Of a stretch of 34,891 bases of DNA, positions 16,816-25,491 are shown piece after piece. How positions within the stretch are numbered: position 1 is the stretch's first letter; each line of letters starts with the position of its first letter. Location: the NCBI GenBank assembly GCA_009926065.1, contig RFPP01000020.1, forward strand, positions 1-34,891, in the 5' to 3' direction. Made by a program: the position numbers and the translations under genes. This DNA comes from Flavobacteriaceae bacterium (GTDB lineage Bacteria > Bacteroidota > Bacteroidia > Flavobacteriales > Flavobacteriaceae). The notes under the pieces are model-generated. The model saw nothing but the letters and a program-made list of their open reading frames with translations. It had not been told where the DNA came from and did no database searches.

Positions 16816-18438
16816 TTAAGCTAACATTGTAACTGGATTTTCAATGTATTGTTTTAATGTTTGAAGGAATTGTGCTCCCGTAGCACCGTCAATGGTTCGG
16901 TGGTCACAAGCTAATGAAAGCATCATGGTATTTCCCACCACAATTTGTCCGTTTTTAACTACTGGTTTTTCAACAATTGCACCTACAGATAAAATCGCTG
17001 AATTAGGTTGGTTGATAATTGAATTGAACTCAGTTATTCCAAACATTCCTAAATTAGAGATAGTAAAAGTACTACCTTCCATTTCTGATGGTAATAATTT
17101 TTTACTTTTTGCTCTTCCAGCAAGATCTCTTACATTTTCACCTATTTGTGACAAACTCATTGCGTCAGTAAATGGTAAAACAGGAACTACTAATCCGTCT
17201 TCAACGGCAACAGCAACCCCAATATTAACATGGTAATTAATTAGAATCGAATCTTCACTCCATTGTGAATTAATTTTTGGATGTTTCTTTAATGCTAATG
17301 CACTAGCTTTAATTACCATATCGTTAAATGACACTTTAGTATCTGGAACGCTATTAATGATAGTTCTAGACTTCATTGCTTCATCCATTGCAACCTCAAT
17401 AACAAGGTTGTAATGTGGAGCTGTAAATAATGATTCTGCTAAACGTTTTGCAATTATTTTACGCATTTGTGAATTTTTAATTTCTTCAGTCATTTTTTCT
17501 CCTGCGGGAACAAATGGTTTAAGGGCAACTGGAGCTACTTCTGGTGAAATAGAAACAGATGGTTGAGATACTGTAGCCGAAGTTCCTGGCATAAAACTCT
17601 CCACGTCGCTTTTTATAATTCTTCCGTTCTCACCGGAGCCATTAACTTGAGAAAGATTAATTCCTTTTTCTTCAGCTATTTTTCTTGCTAAAGGAGATAC
17701 AAATACTCTCTCGTTAGAAGAACTTGCCGAAGCTTGATCTGAGGTTGAACTTTTTACAGAAATAGCTTCTTTAACCGCTTCTACTGGAGAAGTTGATCCT
17801 GAAATTTTGAAGTTTTCTGCTAATCCAGAAATATCTGTACCTGCAGGTCCTATTATTGCTAAAAGTGAGTCGCAAGGTGCAGTTCCACCTTCTTGAATTC
17901 CAATGTATAACAAAGTCCCTGCATTAAATGACTCAAATTCCATGGTGGCTTTATCTGTTTCAATTTCGGCAAGAATATCGCCTTCAGCAACTTTATCGCC
18001 TACTTTTTTTAACCATGTTGCCACAGTTCCATCAGTCATCGTATCACTTAATCGAGGCATTGTAACCATTACAACTCCTTTAGGTAAAGTTGTTGGTTGT
18101 TGATTATTGTTTGTTGGAGTTGACGAAACTTCTGTTTGTTCGACTATTACAGTTGCAACATTTGGTTGAGTAGAATTAATCAAATCAGAAATATCTTCTC
18201 CTTCTTTTCCGATAATTGCTAATAATGAGTCACAAGCTGCCGATTCACCTTCTTTAATTCCAATATATAAAAGTGTGCCAGAATTGAATGATTCAAATTC
18301 CATAGTAGCTTTGTCAGTTTCAATTTCGGCAAGAATATCGCCTTCGGAAACTTTATCGCCCACTTTTTTAAGCCATGAAGCTACGGTACCCTCGGTCATG
18401 GTATCGCTCAATCGAGGCATGGTAATTACTTTTGCCAT
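16816..18438 (-). CDS. pdhC: Pyruvate dehydrogenase E2 (dihydrolipoamide acetyltransferase)
   Basis: A 540-residue E2 core subunit. Two near-identical lipoyl domains (residues 1-80 and about 125-205) each carry ETDKATME, with lipoyl-lysines Lys43 and about Lys167. Ala/Ser/Pro-rich linkers follow, then a peripheral subunit-binding domain (VSPLARKIAEEKGINLSQV) and the catalytic acyltransferase domain ending in DHRTIDGATGAQFL with the catalytic His and Asp. It transfers the acetyl group from E1 to CoA. It lies 2 bases after pdhA, so the two are one operon. E1-beta and E3 are not in the window. Confidence 0.95.
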   Translation of the reverse strand: MAKVITMPRLSDTMTEGTVASWLKKVGDKVSEGDILAEIETDKATMEFESFNSGTLLYIGIKEGESAACDSLLAIIGKEGEDISDLINSTQPNVATVIVEQTEVSSTPTNNNQQPTTLPKGVVMVTMPRLSDTMTDGTVATWLKKVGDKVAEGDILAEIETDKATMEFESFNAGTLLYIGIQEGGTAPCDSLLAIIGPAGTDISGLAENFKISGSTSPVEAVKEAISVKSSTSDQASASSSNERVFVSPLARKIAEEKGINLSQVNGSGENGRIIKSDVESFMPGTSATVSQPSVSISPEVAPVALKPFVPAGEKMTEEIKNSQMRKIIAKRLAESLFTAPHYNLVIEVAMDEAMKSRTIINSVPDTKVSFNDMVIKASALALKKHPKINSQWSEDSILINYHVNIGVAVAVEDGLVVPVLPFTDAMSLSQIGENVRDLAGRAKSKKLLPSEMEGSTFTISNLGMFGITEFNSIINQPNSAILSVGAIVEKPVVKNGQIVVGNTMMLSLACDHRTIDGATGAQFLQTLKQYIENPVTMLA

Positions 18439-18440
18439 AT

Positions 18441-19442
18441 TTATTTCAGTTTATGAGGGATAAATGGATAGTTTTCTTGTTCGTAAACAACATCATATAA
18501 TTGTTGTACTTCCGGAAATGGAGATTCTTCAGCAAATGAGGCGCATTCTTCAACCAAATCTTTTACTCTTTCGTCAATTGCTTCAATTTCCTCGGAGGTA
18601 GCATATTTTTTATCCATAATTACGTCTAAAACTTGCGTAATTGGATCAATTTTTTTGTATTCGTCCACTTCTTCTTTGGTTCGATATAATTGCGCATCTG
18701 ACATAGAGTGACCTCTATAACGGTAGGTTTTCATTTCTAAAAATGTAGGTCCGTCACCACGACGAGCTCTTTCAATTGCTTCATGCATTGCTTCGGCAAC
18801 TTTAACAGGATTCATTCCGTCAACAGGTCCGCAAGGCATTTCATATCCTAAACCAAGTTTCCAAATATCAGTATGGTTTGCAGTTCTTTCAACAGATGTA
18901 CCCATTGCATACCCATTGTTTTCCACTATAAATACTACTGGTAATTTCCATAACATTGCCATATTAAAAGCTTCATGGAGTGATCCTTGTCGAGCAGCAC
19001 CATCACCGAAATAAGTCAAAGTTACTCCGCCAGTTTCAAAATATTTATCTGCAAATGCTATTCCAGCTCCCACAGGGATTTGAGCTCCCACAATTCCATG
19101 TCCTCCAAAAAAACCATGTTCTTTGGAAAATATATGCATTGATCCACCCATTCCTTTAGAGGTTCCGGTTACTTTTCCTAATAATTCAGCCATTACTTTT
19201 TTTGGGTCAACCCCCATTCCAATGGGCTGAACATGATTTCTGTAGGCAGTAATCATTTTATCTTTAGAAAGGTCCATTACATGTAATGCTCCAGCTAAAA
19301 CTGCTTCTTGACCATTATATAAATGTAGGAATCCTCTTACTTTTTGTTGAATATAAAGGGCTGCTAATTTGTCTTCAAATTTTCTCCAAAGCAGCATATC
19401 TTCGTACCACTTTAAATAAACTTCTTTTGTAACTTCTTTCAT
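18441..19442 (-). CDS. pdhA: Pyruvate dehydrogenase E1 component, alpha subunit
   Basis: A 333-residue thiamine-diphosphate subunit. The ThDP motif begins YFGDGAARQGSLHEAFN and ends VENNGYAMGTS. Upstream are the characteristic MGGSMHIF and GGHGIVGAQIPVGAG, and downstream the RYRGHSMSD phosphorylation-loop-like region. It decarboxylates pyruvate together with an E1-beta subunit encoded elsewhere. It is first in an operon with pdhC. A -7 box and a perfect 17-bp palindrome lie 75-105 bases upstream. Confidence 0.95.
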   Translation of the reverse strand: MKEVTKEVYLKWYEDMLLWRKFEDKLAALYIQQKVRGFLHLYNGQEAVLAGALHVMDLSKDKMITAYRNHVQPIGMGVDPKKVMAELLGKVTGTSKGMGGSMHIFSKEHGFFGGHGIVGAQIPVGAGIAFADKYFETGGVTLTYFGDGAARQGSLHEAFNMAMLWKLPVVFIVENNGYAMGTSVERTANHTDIWKLGLGYEMPCGPVDGMNPVKVAEAMHEAIERARRGDGPTFLEMKTYRYRGHSMSDAQLYRTKEEVDEYKKIDPITQVLDVIMDKKYATSEEIEAIDERVKDLVEECASFAEESPFPEVQQLYDVVYEQENYPFIPHKLK

Positions 19443-19517
19443 TTTAGTAGATTGTTTATTGCCTCAGTATTTATATAACCTATTTGAAAAATAGAAATTC
19501 ATACAAATTTCAAGATG

Positions 19518-19525
19518 CAAAAATA
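19518..19525 (-). promoter_or_regulatory. -7 box for pdhA-pdhC
   Basis: The minus strand reads TATTTTTG, an exact TAnnTTTG match, 76 bases upstream of the pdhA ATG. No TTG lies at the expected spacing, so an activator may be needed. Confidence 0.45.
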
Positions 19526-19530
19526 ATACA

Positions 19531-19547
19531 TTACTTCTAAGAAGTAA
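19531..19547. promoter_or_regulatory. Operator-like palindrome upstream of pdhA
   Basis: TTACTTCTAAGAAGTAA is a perfect 8-1-8 palindrome. It starts 6 bases upstream of the pdhA -7 box, within the region RNA polymerase covers. No T-run follows in either direction, so a protein-binding site is more likely than a terminator. Confidence 0.5.
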
Positions 19548-19685
19548 AATATAATGGTATTTTTATTTAATTATTTATAACCAATACAATAATAAGTATT
19601 TAACAGCTATATTTTTTATGAAATTGTTTAATTCTTGTCTGATTTTTTAATATTATGGAATTATTAGATGAGGGTATTATTGGTT

Positions 19686-20168
19686 TTACAATAATTTTTT
19701 GTCAAATAATAAAGGCAATAGATTTTTAAGCGAATCGGATTTATATACACTACCAGATTCTCCCATAAAATATATTTGAATGGGTTGATTTTGTTTTATT
19801 TCATATTCAGAAATAGATTGGCGACAAGCCCCGCATGGTGGAATGGGAGTAAGAGTTGGATTTTGATCTGAAGTTGCAGAAATGACCATTCTAGTAATTT
19901 TTGCATTCGGATATAGTGCCCCAGCCGAAAATATGGCTACGCGTTCCGCACAAAGCCCCGATGGATAGGCGGCATTTTCTTGGTTTGTACCTAAAACAAT
20001 CTCATTATTATCTAATTCTATTGCAACGCCCACTCGAAAATGGGAGTAGGGTGCATAGGCTGTTTTTCTAATTTCTATAGCGTTTTCCATTAACGAAATA
20101 ACGTCTGTTGGTAATTCTGAAATAGAATCAAAAACGGTAAATGTGGAAGTTATGCTTATTTCTTTCAT
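19686..20168 (-). CDS. cdd: Cytidine deaminase
   Basis: A 160-residue zinc-dependent deaminase that converts cytidine and deoxycytidine to uridine forms for pyrimidine salvage. The zinc site is complete: CAERVA (Cys73, Glu75 as proton shuttle) and PPCGACRQ (Cys112, Cys115). The preceding AYAPYSHFRVGVAI and NQENAAYPSG are typical of Cdd. The length fits a small homotetrameric type. A strong hairpin separates it from porV upstream, and no clear -7 box was found in the 18 bases between, so expression may depend on read-through. Confidence 0.94.
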   Translation of the reverse strand: MKEISITSTFTVFDSISELPTDVISLMENAIEIRKTAYAPYSHFRVGVAIELDNNEIVLGTNQENAAYPSGLCAERVAIFSAGALYPNAKITRMVISATSDQNPTLTPIPPCGACRQSISEYEIKQNQPIQIYFMGESGSVYKSDSLKNLLPLLFDKKLL

Positions 20169-20180
20169 AGTTGTTTTAGG

Positions 20181-20221
20181 AAAAAAAATCCAAATTTCAA
20201 CGAAATTTGGATTATTATTTT
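20181..20221. terminator. Terminator between porV and cdd
   Basis: A perfect 12-bp stem AATCCAAATTTC / GAAATTTGGATT with an AAC loop (20187-20213). The minus strand continues into a run of eight U, as expected for the end of porV; the plus side is also T-rich. Confidence 0.8.
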
Positions 20222-20235
20222 TTTAAATAGTGTAT

Positions 20236-21417
20236 TTAATATTCTTCGTATTTATCTCCGAAGTTAAATGTTAAGGAGAATCGTAAGGTGTTTTCTAATG
20301 GGTTTTGAACTTTTGATGTAGACATTAAATAGGAAACATCAATCTTTACTACATTATATTTAAATCCGGCACCAAAAGTAAAATATTGTCTAGCCCCTTT
20401 CAATGGATTTTCATGAAAATACCCCAAACGCATCGCAAATGAATCTTGGTATAAATATTCTGCTGCTGTCGAATAAGTAATTTCTCTTAATTCTTCGCTA
20501 AATCCACCCGGAGCATCATTGAAAGATTTAAAAATACCAGAAACCCAACCAATTTTTTTATAATCTTCATTAGCATCTCTTAAATCTTGTGTATTTGTTA
20601 ATCCGTCTTGATTATAGTCATAGATATTAGATCCATCAACTTGTGGGGTTGGAACCAATAATTTACTAATTTCTAAACTGGTAGTAATTTTGTTATAATC
20701 ATCGAAAATAAAATCAAAACTACCTCCTAATTTCATTTGTGCAGGTAAAAAATTTGCATTAATATCTGAAACATTAGCGTCATAATTTATTTTTGGACCC
20801 AAGTTTTGAAAGTTGAAACCCAATCGGTATCGACCATCAAAATCTGTAAAAGCAGTTGGCTCCGATTGAAAAAATCCGGCTACATCAAATGCGAATGTAT
20901 TTGCAGCGGTTCTATCATTATTATTGTCAATTCTTAAACTCGAGCTAATAAATCTTCCAGCCACCGACATCGAAAATTTATCACTCAATTTAAGAGCATA
21001 GGAACCGTCTAACGATAATTCATTTGGTCTTACCACATTAGCAGGGTCAAATGCATTTTCTCTTAGTTCAATTTCTCCAAGGCTAAAATATCTTATGCTA
21101 AATGCAAAAGCACTTCTTTCATTATATTTATTGAAATAGTTTACTTGACCAAGCGATATATCATTTACTAGCGCTGTAAGATAGGGGGTATAACTAGTTG
21201 TAAATCCTTGTTTTTCTGTTAAAAAGGCATATTTTGCAGGATTCCATTGTTGAGAAAAGGCATCCGCAGAAGTGGCAACTCCTTGATCTCCTAAACCAGC
21301 GGCTCTTGCATCAGCGGCAATTAATAAAAAAGGAACCCCCGTAGTTATTACCCTTTCTTGTGCATTGGCATTTAATATTGCATTAAAGCAAAATAGTATT
21401 ATGGCGATTCTTTTCAT
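20236..21417 (-). CDS. porV: Type IX secretion outer membrane protein PorV
   Basis: A 393-residue outer membrane beta-barrel with a signal peptide (MKRIAIILFCF..., cleavage near NANAQ). The mature start ERVITTGVPFLLIAADARAAGLGDQGVATSADAFSQQWNPAKYAF is the PorV/LptO signature, and the chain ends in a beta-strand pattern (LRFSLTFNFG). PorV is the shuttle that takes T9SS cargo from the translocon to the PorU attachment complex. The ATG at 21417 is chosen over the upstream TTG at 21441 because that TTG lies inside a perfect -7 box and the ATG gives the usual N-terminus. It sits directly downstream of porU. Confidence 0.95.
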   Translation of the reverse strand: MKRIAIILFCFNAILNANAQERVITTGVPFLLIAADARAAGLGDQGVATSADAFSQQWNPAKYAFLTEKQGFTTSYTPYLTALVNDISLGQVNYFNKYNERSAFAFSIRYFSLGEIELRENAFDPANVVRPNELSLDGSYALKLSDKFSMSVAGRFISSSLRIDNNNDRTAANTFAFDVAGFFQSEPTAFTDFDGRYRLGFNFQNLGPKINYDANVSDINANFLPAQMKLGGSFDFIFDDYNKITTSLEISKLLVPTPQVDGSNIYDYNQDGLTNTQDLRDANEDYKKIGWVSGIFKSFNDAPGGFSEELREITYSTAAEYLYQDSFAMRLGYFHENPLKGARQYFTFGAGFKYNVVKIDVSYLMSTSKVQNPLENTLRFSLTFNFGDKYEEY

Positions 21418-21438
21418 TCTTTTCAAAATTATATTAGA

Positions 21439-21469
21439 CAAATATAGTACATTATTAAAGTATTACCAA
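21439..21469 (-). promoter_or_regulatory. Complete porV promoter inside the porU 3' end
   Basis: On the minus strand: TTG at 21469-21467, a 20-base spacer, then TATATTTG at 21446-21439. The -33 element lies within the last codons of porU and the -7 box in the gap. The leader would be about 15 nt. Confidence 0.6.
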
Positions 21470-24400
21470 TTTTTCAAACTTTTCCGACTGTTCATTGGTT
21501 ACAGTTGATTTTACAGTTAATTTATAAACATAAACTCCTTTTCCAATTTTATCACCAAAATCATCTTTTCCATCCCAAGTAATTTCTCGACAAAGAAATC
21601 CTTCTGTAAAAACTACTTGATTTTTAGACCAAACTATTTTTCCGGTAATTGTCATCACTTGAACTTGAACTTCCAGCGGTTCATAGGGATGATTATGGGT
21701 GAACCAAAATTGGGTATAATTTACAAATGGGTTTGGATAATTTAATACATTAGTTAGCGTCATTGTATTATCACTAACTACAACAAATTGAATTTCAGCG
21801 CTAATAGGATTGTTGTAAACATCCCATGCTTTAAAAGTTATTATGTGTATTCCTGGTGCTAAGTTCCTGAATGGATATCTTAATTTTCCTTTTTTATAAT
21901 TATCCAATTCTGTTTCGTAATAGTCATTAATTATATAAGGTTCACTTTCATTACCATCTAAAATGGCTACGATGTCATGTCCAATTCCACTAGCGGTGTT
22001 AATTCCATTTTCATCTTCAAGAAAAGCAAGAAAAAATGGGGATTCATTTGTAGTACCTCCATTTACAAAGCTTTCATCATTCATGAATAATTTTACTGTT
22101 GGAGGAGTGGTGTCGGCTGTAGCCAATGTATTAATGCCTCCAATTTTAATTGTTGTATCTACCCCAGAATTGTCAATAAATTCTGAATTTTTCTTCGAAT
22201 AAAAACTAACTCTACCATTTCCCACAGGAATTTTAATGTCTCTTGGTACCACAAATCCAAATTCAAATTGTCCATTTACAACCGATGCATTTCCTCTGAA
22301 AATAGTTTCACCCAACGTGTTGAAATTTATTGGTGGGCTATTTCCATCATTATTGAAAGTCGCTTTAATTATGTTTTTATCAAAAATATTAATTGCTAAT
22401 TCACCATTATAAGTTGGTAATAAATTATTATTTTCATCGGTCACCTCACCTGCAAGCTTTATGTAAGCTAGCGATTTTAAATCAGGAATTGTTCCAGTAA
22501 CAGGAATATCATTTACTTTAGTTAATCGAATTTTAGGTTTCGGTATGGCCAACATTAAAGCAGGGTCTCCAATATAAAACACAACATTTGAAGACGAACT
22601 CGGATTACTATTTTTTGCTAATCTCAAGGCCTCCGCGATGGATGTATATTGGTTTGAACCATATGAAAATAAATATTCTGAAAGCTTGTCGTTAAATATT
22701 TCTGCTGAGCCCTGACCGATTGATCTTGTTGTGGTAATCATTGATATGGCGCCCCCTTTTGGATTCCAATATGTGTATTCGCCAGCTGTTGGTCGGTATG
22801 GGTTATCAAATCTTGAAAAATCGCAAGTAATAGTTATAAATAAAGGATATTTATATTGATTACTCAAATTTTGACCATCTGATTTTTCCCAAATTCGTTC
22901 TCCTGTCAATCCATCTTCGCCGCCATGCCCCAGATAGTTGAAAACTAAAGCGCCTTTTTCAAACGCATTAAAAATATCTTCACGTGCCTTAGGATATCTG
23001 TTTCCTCCAGCTGAAGATTCTTGAACATAAGAATCTAAAAGTACTTTTTTTACATTGATAAATGGTTTTTCTAAAACAATTCTATCAGCCAACTGATTTT
23101 GTTTTAATTGTAATGAGGCATCCGAAGATTTATCTGAATCATCAGAAATGGCAACATAGTTATTTCGCCAATTTCCATAAGATTTCAAATCATTGTATTC
23201 AAAAACTTTGTTTATCATTTCTTCTGCCTGGGTATTATTACTCACCAACATTCTTCCAACGGTAATGTCAATTCCACCAAAAAAATAGCCTATATTTCCT
23301 TCAGTAGGGTCCATATAACCAAAAAAGTCGTCAGAAGCATAGGAAGCTTCACCTCCAGTTGTGCTGTTAAGGGCATGATATATAGGCACAATATTAGAAT
23401 TATTTGGAATTCTATTTTTATAATCAAATGAAGCGTCTCCAAATAAATTTACATATTTTATCCTCTTGGTTGGGCTGGAAGCATTAAAATATATATATTT
23501 AATTAAATTTCTTATGGCTGCAATGTCTTGTTTTCCCGATGAAAATTCCTCATAAATTGATTCTAAAGTTACCGTTTTTACATTTAAACGAGAATAATTG
23601 GAATGAAAAGTAGCTAATTTATCTGCTTGGGGCTTCAAAAATTCTGGAGTTACTATTAAGTAGTCAATATCTTGAAAAACCCCTTGACTATTTTTGAAAA
23701 TAGTGCCTTTTACATTTTGATTTGCAACTCTTGTTGAATTTTCTTTGAGCGGGGTGTATAAATCAGATAAATCAATAGCAATATATTTTCTGGTGTCACC
23801 AAGTGGAACTTTGAAAGAAAAATTACTTTGGTTAGAAGTGTTATCAATGGAAGTAACATTGTAAATATCGGTAATGTCCCAAACAGTTGAAATTCCTGAT
23901 GCCGAATTCAATTGATAGGAAGCTATTCCTGAAAGCGTATTAGTTCCATTGTATTGAAAACGAAATTGCTTACCATAACCTGTCAAGTTTCGTTTTGATT
24001 TTAGTATAATATTGTCCAAATAGGCATTGGATGACGGAACTCCTGCATTATCATAGGTTAATTTGATTTTAATTAGGTTTGATGCTGCAATTGATGTATT
24101 TGAGGGCAAAGAAGCAATATTTAATTCCGTTCCAGACCCAGCAGAGATTGGAGTTAAATTGATATTACCCACCAATTGACCGTTTGATTCTACCTTAAAA
24201 GTTGTGGCGTTATAGGCATTAGATCCTACTGTTACGTTTAAGTTTACGGGTGATGAAGTTACTATATTTGGAATTTCAAAAGTAAATTCCTGCACGTTGT
24301 TAATATTAAACGGCTCACCAAACCATTGTCTTCCTGCTCTAACTATATTAATTAAATCTACTTCATGATATTGATAGTCGTCAAACGTAGTAATATTTAA

Positions 24401-25285
24401 AGTAGAAGCTTGTGTTGGTTGGGTAAAATTTTGAATTCGTTTCCCCAAATCACCAGTTACAGTAACATAATAATAGGATTTAGACGCAAATAAATTACTA
24501 TTAGTTTGACTTTCTTCGTTCCAGTTATCGACCCCTTCAGCATAAAATAGGATATAATCATTATCATTAAAAACTCCATCACTCTCGCCAATAAACTGAA
24601 TTGCATTTTCGGCTAAATCATTTGGATAAAATGTACTATTTAACAAGGGAAGCATTCGTCCTCCATTGCCATATATTTTAATTTTTCGAGGATCAACATT
24701 CACATTAAAACCTAAATTTTTTAAAAAATCTTTAGTAACCTTATAAACTCCCGATTTTTCAACATAAAAACGATACCAATCACCCGATGCCAAAACTGAA
24801 TTAGAAAGTTGTTGAGTAGTATTGGTTTCCTGCGAATTTCTGGAAGTTGTACTATTCGAAAAATTGTAAGTAAATGAAATTACTTTCTTATAACTATTTT
24901 CATTTTTTATTATTGGAGAAATGCTAATAAATGCAAATATTTTATCTCTGGAAATAATAGATTTTAATGAAGCATTAATAGAATTTGGAATATTTTTTAA
25001 ATTTAAATCACCAAGTTCACCAACAGAAATATCTTCATAAATGATATTTGAAATTTGGAGTGAATTTTCATCAATTAACCCTGTTTGAGCTAAATTTAAA
25101 TTAAATGAAATAACCCTTTTTGAAATATCAAAAGAGAAATTTTCCGACTTTATTTGTGGAACATTATATTTAAAATTACCATATGAAAGTTCTGATTTTT
25201 CAGACCATTGTATCGAAATACTTCCTTTTTGCTGAGAAAAAGTGGTAATTGAAAAAAATATAAATAATAAAAATTTAACTCTCAT
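21455..25285 (-). CDS. porU: Type IX secretion sortase PorU
   Basis: A 1276-residue exported cysteine peptidase of the gingipain-like C25 family. It has a signal peptide at residues 1 to about 17. The catalytic dyad is visible: NYLGHGGEDG (His787) and ITCDFSRFDNP (Cys821). The C-terminal domain (NYPNPFVNYTQFWFTHN ... GKGVYVYKLTV) resembles the type A T9SS signal/FlgD-like fold, which PorU keeps. PorU removes the C-terminal signals of secreted proteins and links them to anionic LPS or the equivalent. The order porV-porU divergent from gldJ is that of Flavobacterium johnsoniae relatives. No exact -7 box was found upstream. Confidence 0.96.
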   Translation of the reverse strand: MRVKFLLFIFFSITTFSQQKGSISIQWSEKSELSYGNFKYNVPQIKSENFSFDISKRVISFNLNLAQTGLIDENSLQISNIIYEDISVGELGDLNLKNIPNSINASLKSIISRDKIFAFISISPIIKNENSYKKVISFTYNFSNSTTSRNSQETNTTQQLSNSVLASGDWYRFYVEKSGVYKVTKDFLKNLGFNVNVDPRKIKIYGNGGRMLPLLNSTFYPNDLAENAIQFIGESDGVFNDNDYILFYAEGVDNWNEESQTNSNLFASKSYYYVTVTGDLGKRIQNFTQPTQASTLNITTFDDYQYHEVDLINIVRAGRQWFGEPFNINNVQEFTFEIPNIVTSSPVNLNVTVGSNAYNATTFKVESNGQLVGNINLTPISAGSGTELNIASLPSNTSIAASNLIKIKLTYDNAGVPSSNAYLDNIILKSKRNLTGYGKQFRFQYNGTNTLSGIASYQLNSASGISTVWDITDIYNVTSIDNTSNQSNFSFKVPLGDTRKYIAIDLSDLYTPLKENSTRVANQNVKGTIFKNSQGVFQDIDYLIVTPEFLKPQADKLATFHSNYSRLNVKTVTLESIYEEFSSGKQDIAAIRNLIKYIYFNASSPTKRIKYVNLFGDASFDYKNRIPNNSNIVPIYHALNSTTGGEASYASDDFFGYMDPTEGNIGYFFGGIDITVGRMLVSNNTQAEEMINKVFEYNDLKSYGNWRNNYVAISDDSDKSSDASLQLKQNQLADRIVLEKPFINVKKVLLDSYVQESSAGGNRYPKAREDIFNAFEKGALVFNYLGHGGEDGLTGERIWEKSDGQNLSNQYKYPLFITITCDFSRFDNPYRPTAGEYTYWNPKGGAISMITTTRSIGQGSAEIFNDKLSEYLFSYGSNQYTSIAEALRLAKNSNPSSSSNVVFYIGDPALMLAIPKPKIRLTKVNDIPVTGTIPDLKSLAYIKLAGEVTDENNNLLPTYNGELAINIFDKNIIKATFNNDGNSPPINFNTLGETIFRGNASVVNGQFEFGFVVPRDIKIPVGNGRVSFYSKKNSEFIDNSGVDTTIKIGGINTLATADTTPPTVKLFMNDESFVNGGTTNESPFFLAFLEDENGINTASGIGHDIVAILDGNESEPYIINDYYETELDNYKKGKLRYPFRNLAPGIHIITFKAWDVYNNPISAEIQFVVVSDNTMTLTNVLNYPNPFVNYTQFWFTHNHPYEPLEVQVQVMTITGKIVWSKNQVVFTEGFLCREITWDGKDDFGDKIGKGVYVYKLTVKSTVTNEQSEKFEKLVIL

Positions 25286-25435
25286 AAGTGTCTATAACGT
25301 TAAATCAATTTAAATAGTGTATTCATTTAAAATTAAATTTTGATGCAATATATGTAATATTTAAATTAATTTTGCGTTATGAGTTGGTAATCAAATATTT
25401 TTGGTCAATAATTAAAATAAATTAAAATAAATATG

Positions 25436-25465
25436 TTGCGGTTTAATAGTAAATTATTATATTCG
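25436..25465 (+). promoter_or_regulatory. gldJ promoter
   Basis: TTG at 25436-25438, a 19-base spacer, then TATATTCG at 25458-25465 (one mismatch to TAnnTTTG). The predicted leader before the ATG at 25492 is about 20 nt. Confidence 0.55.
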
Positions 25466-25491
25466 CCACAAAATTATTACTATCATAGAGT

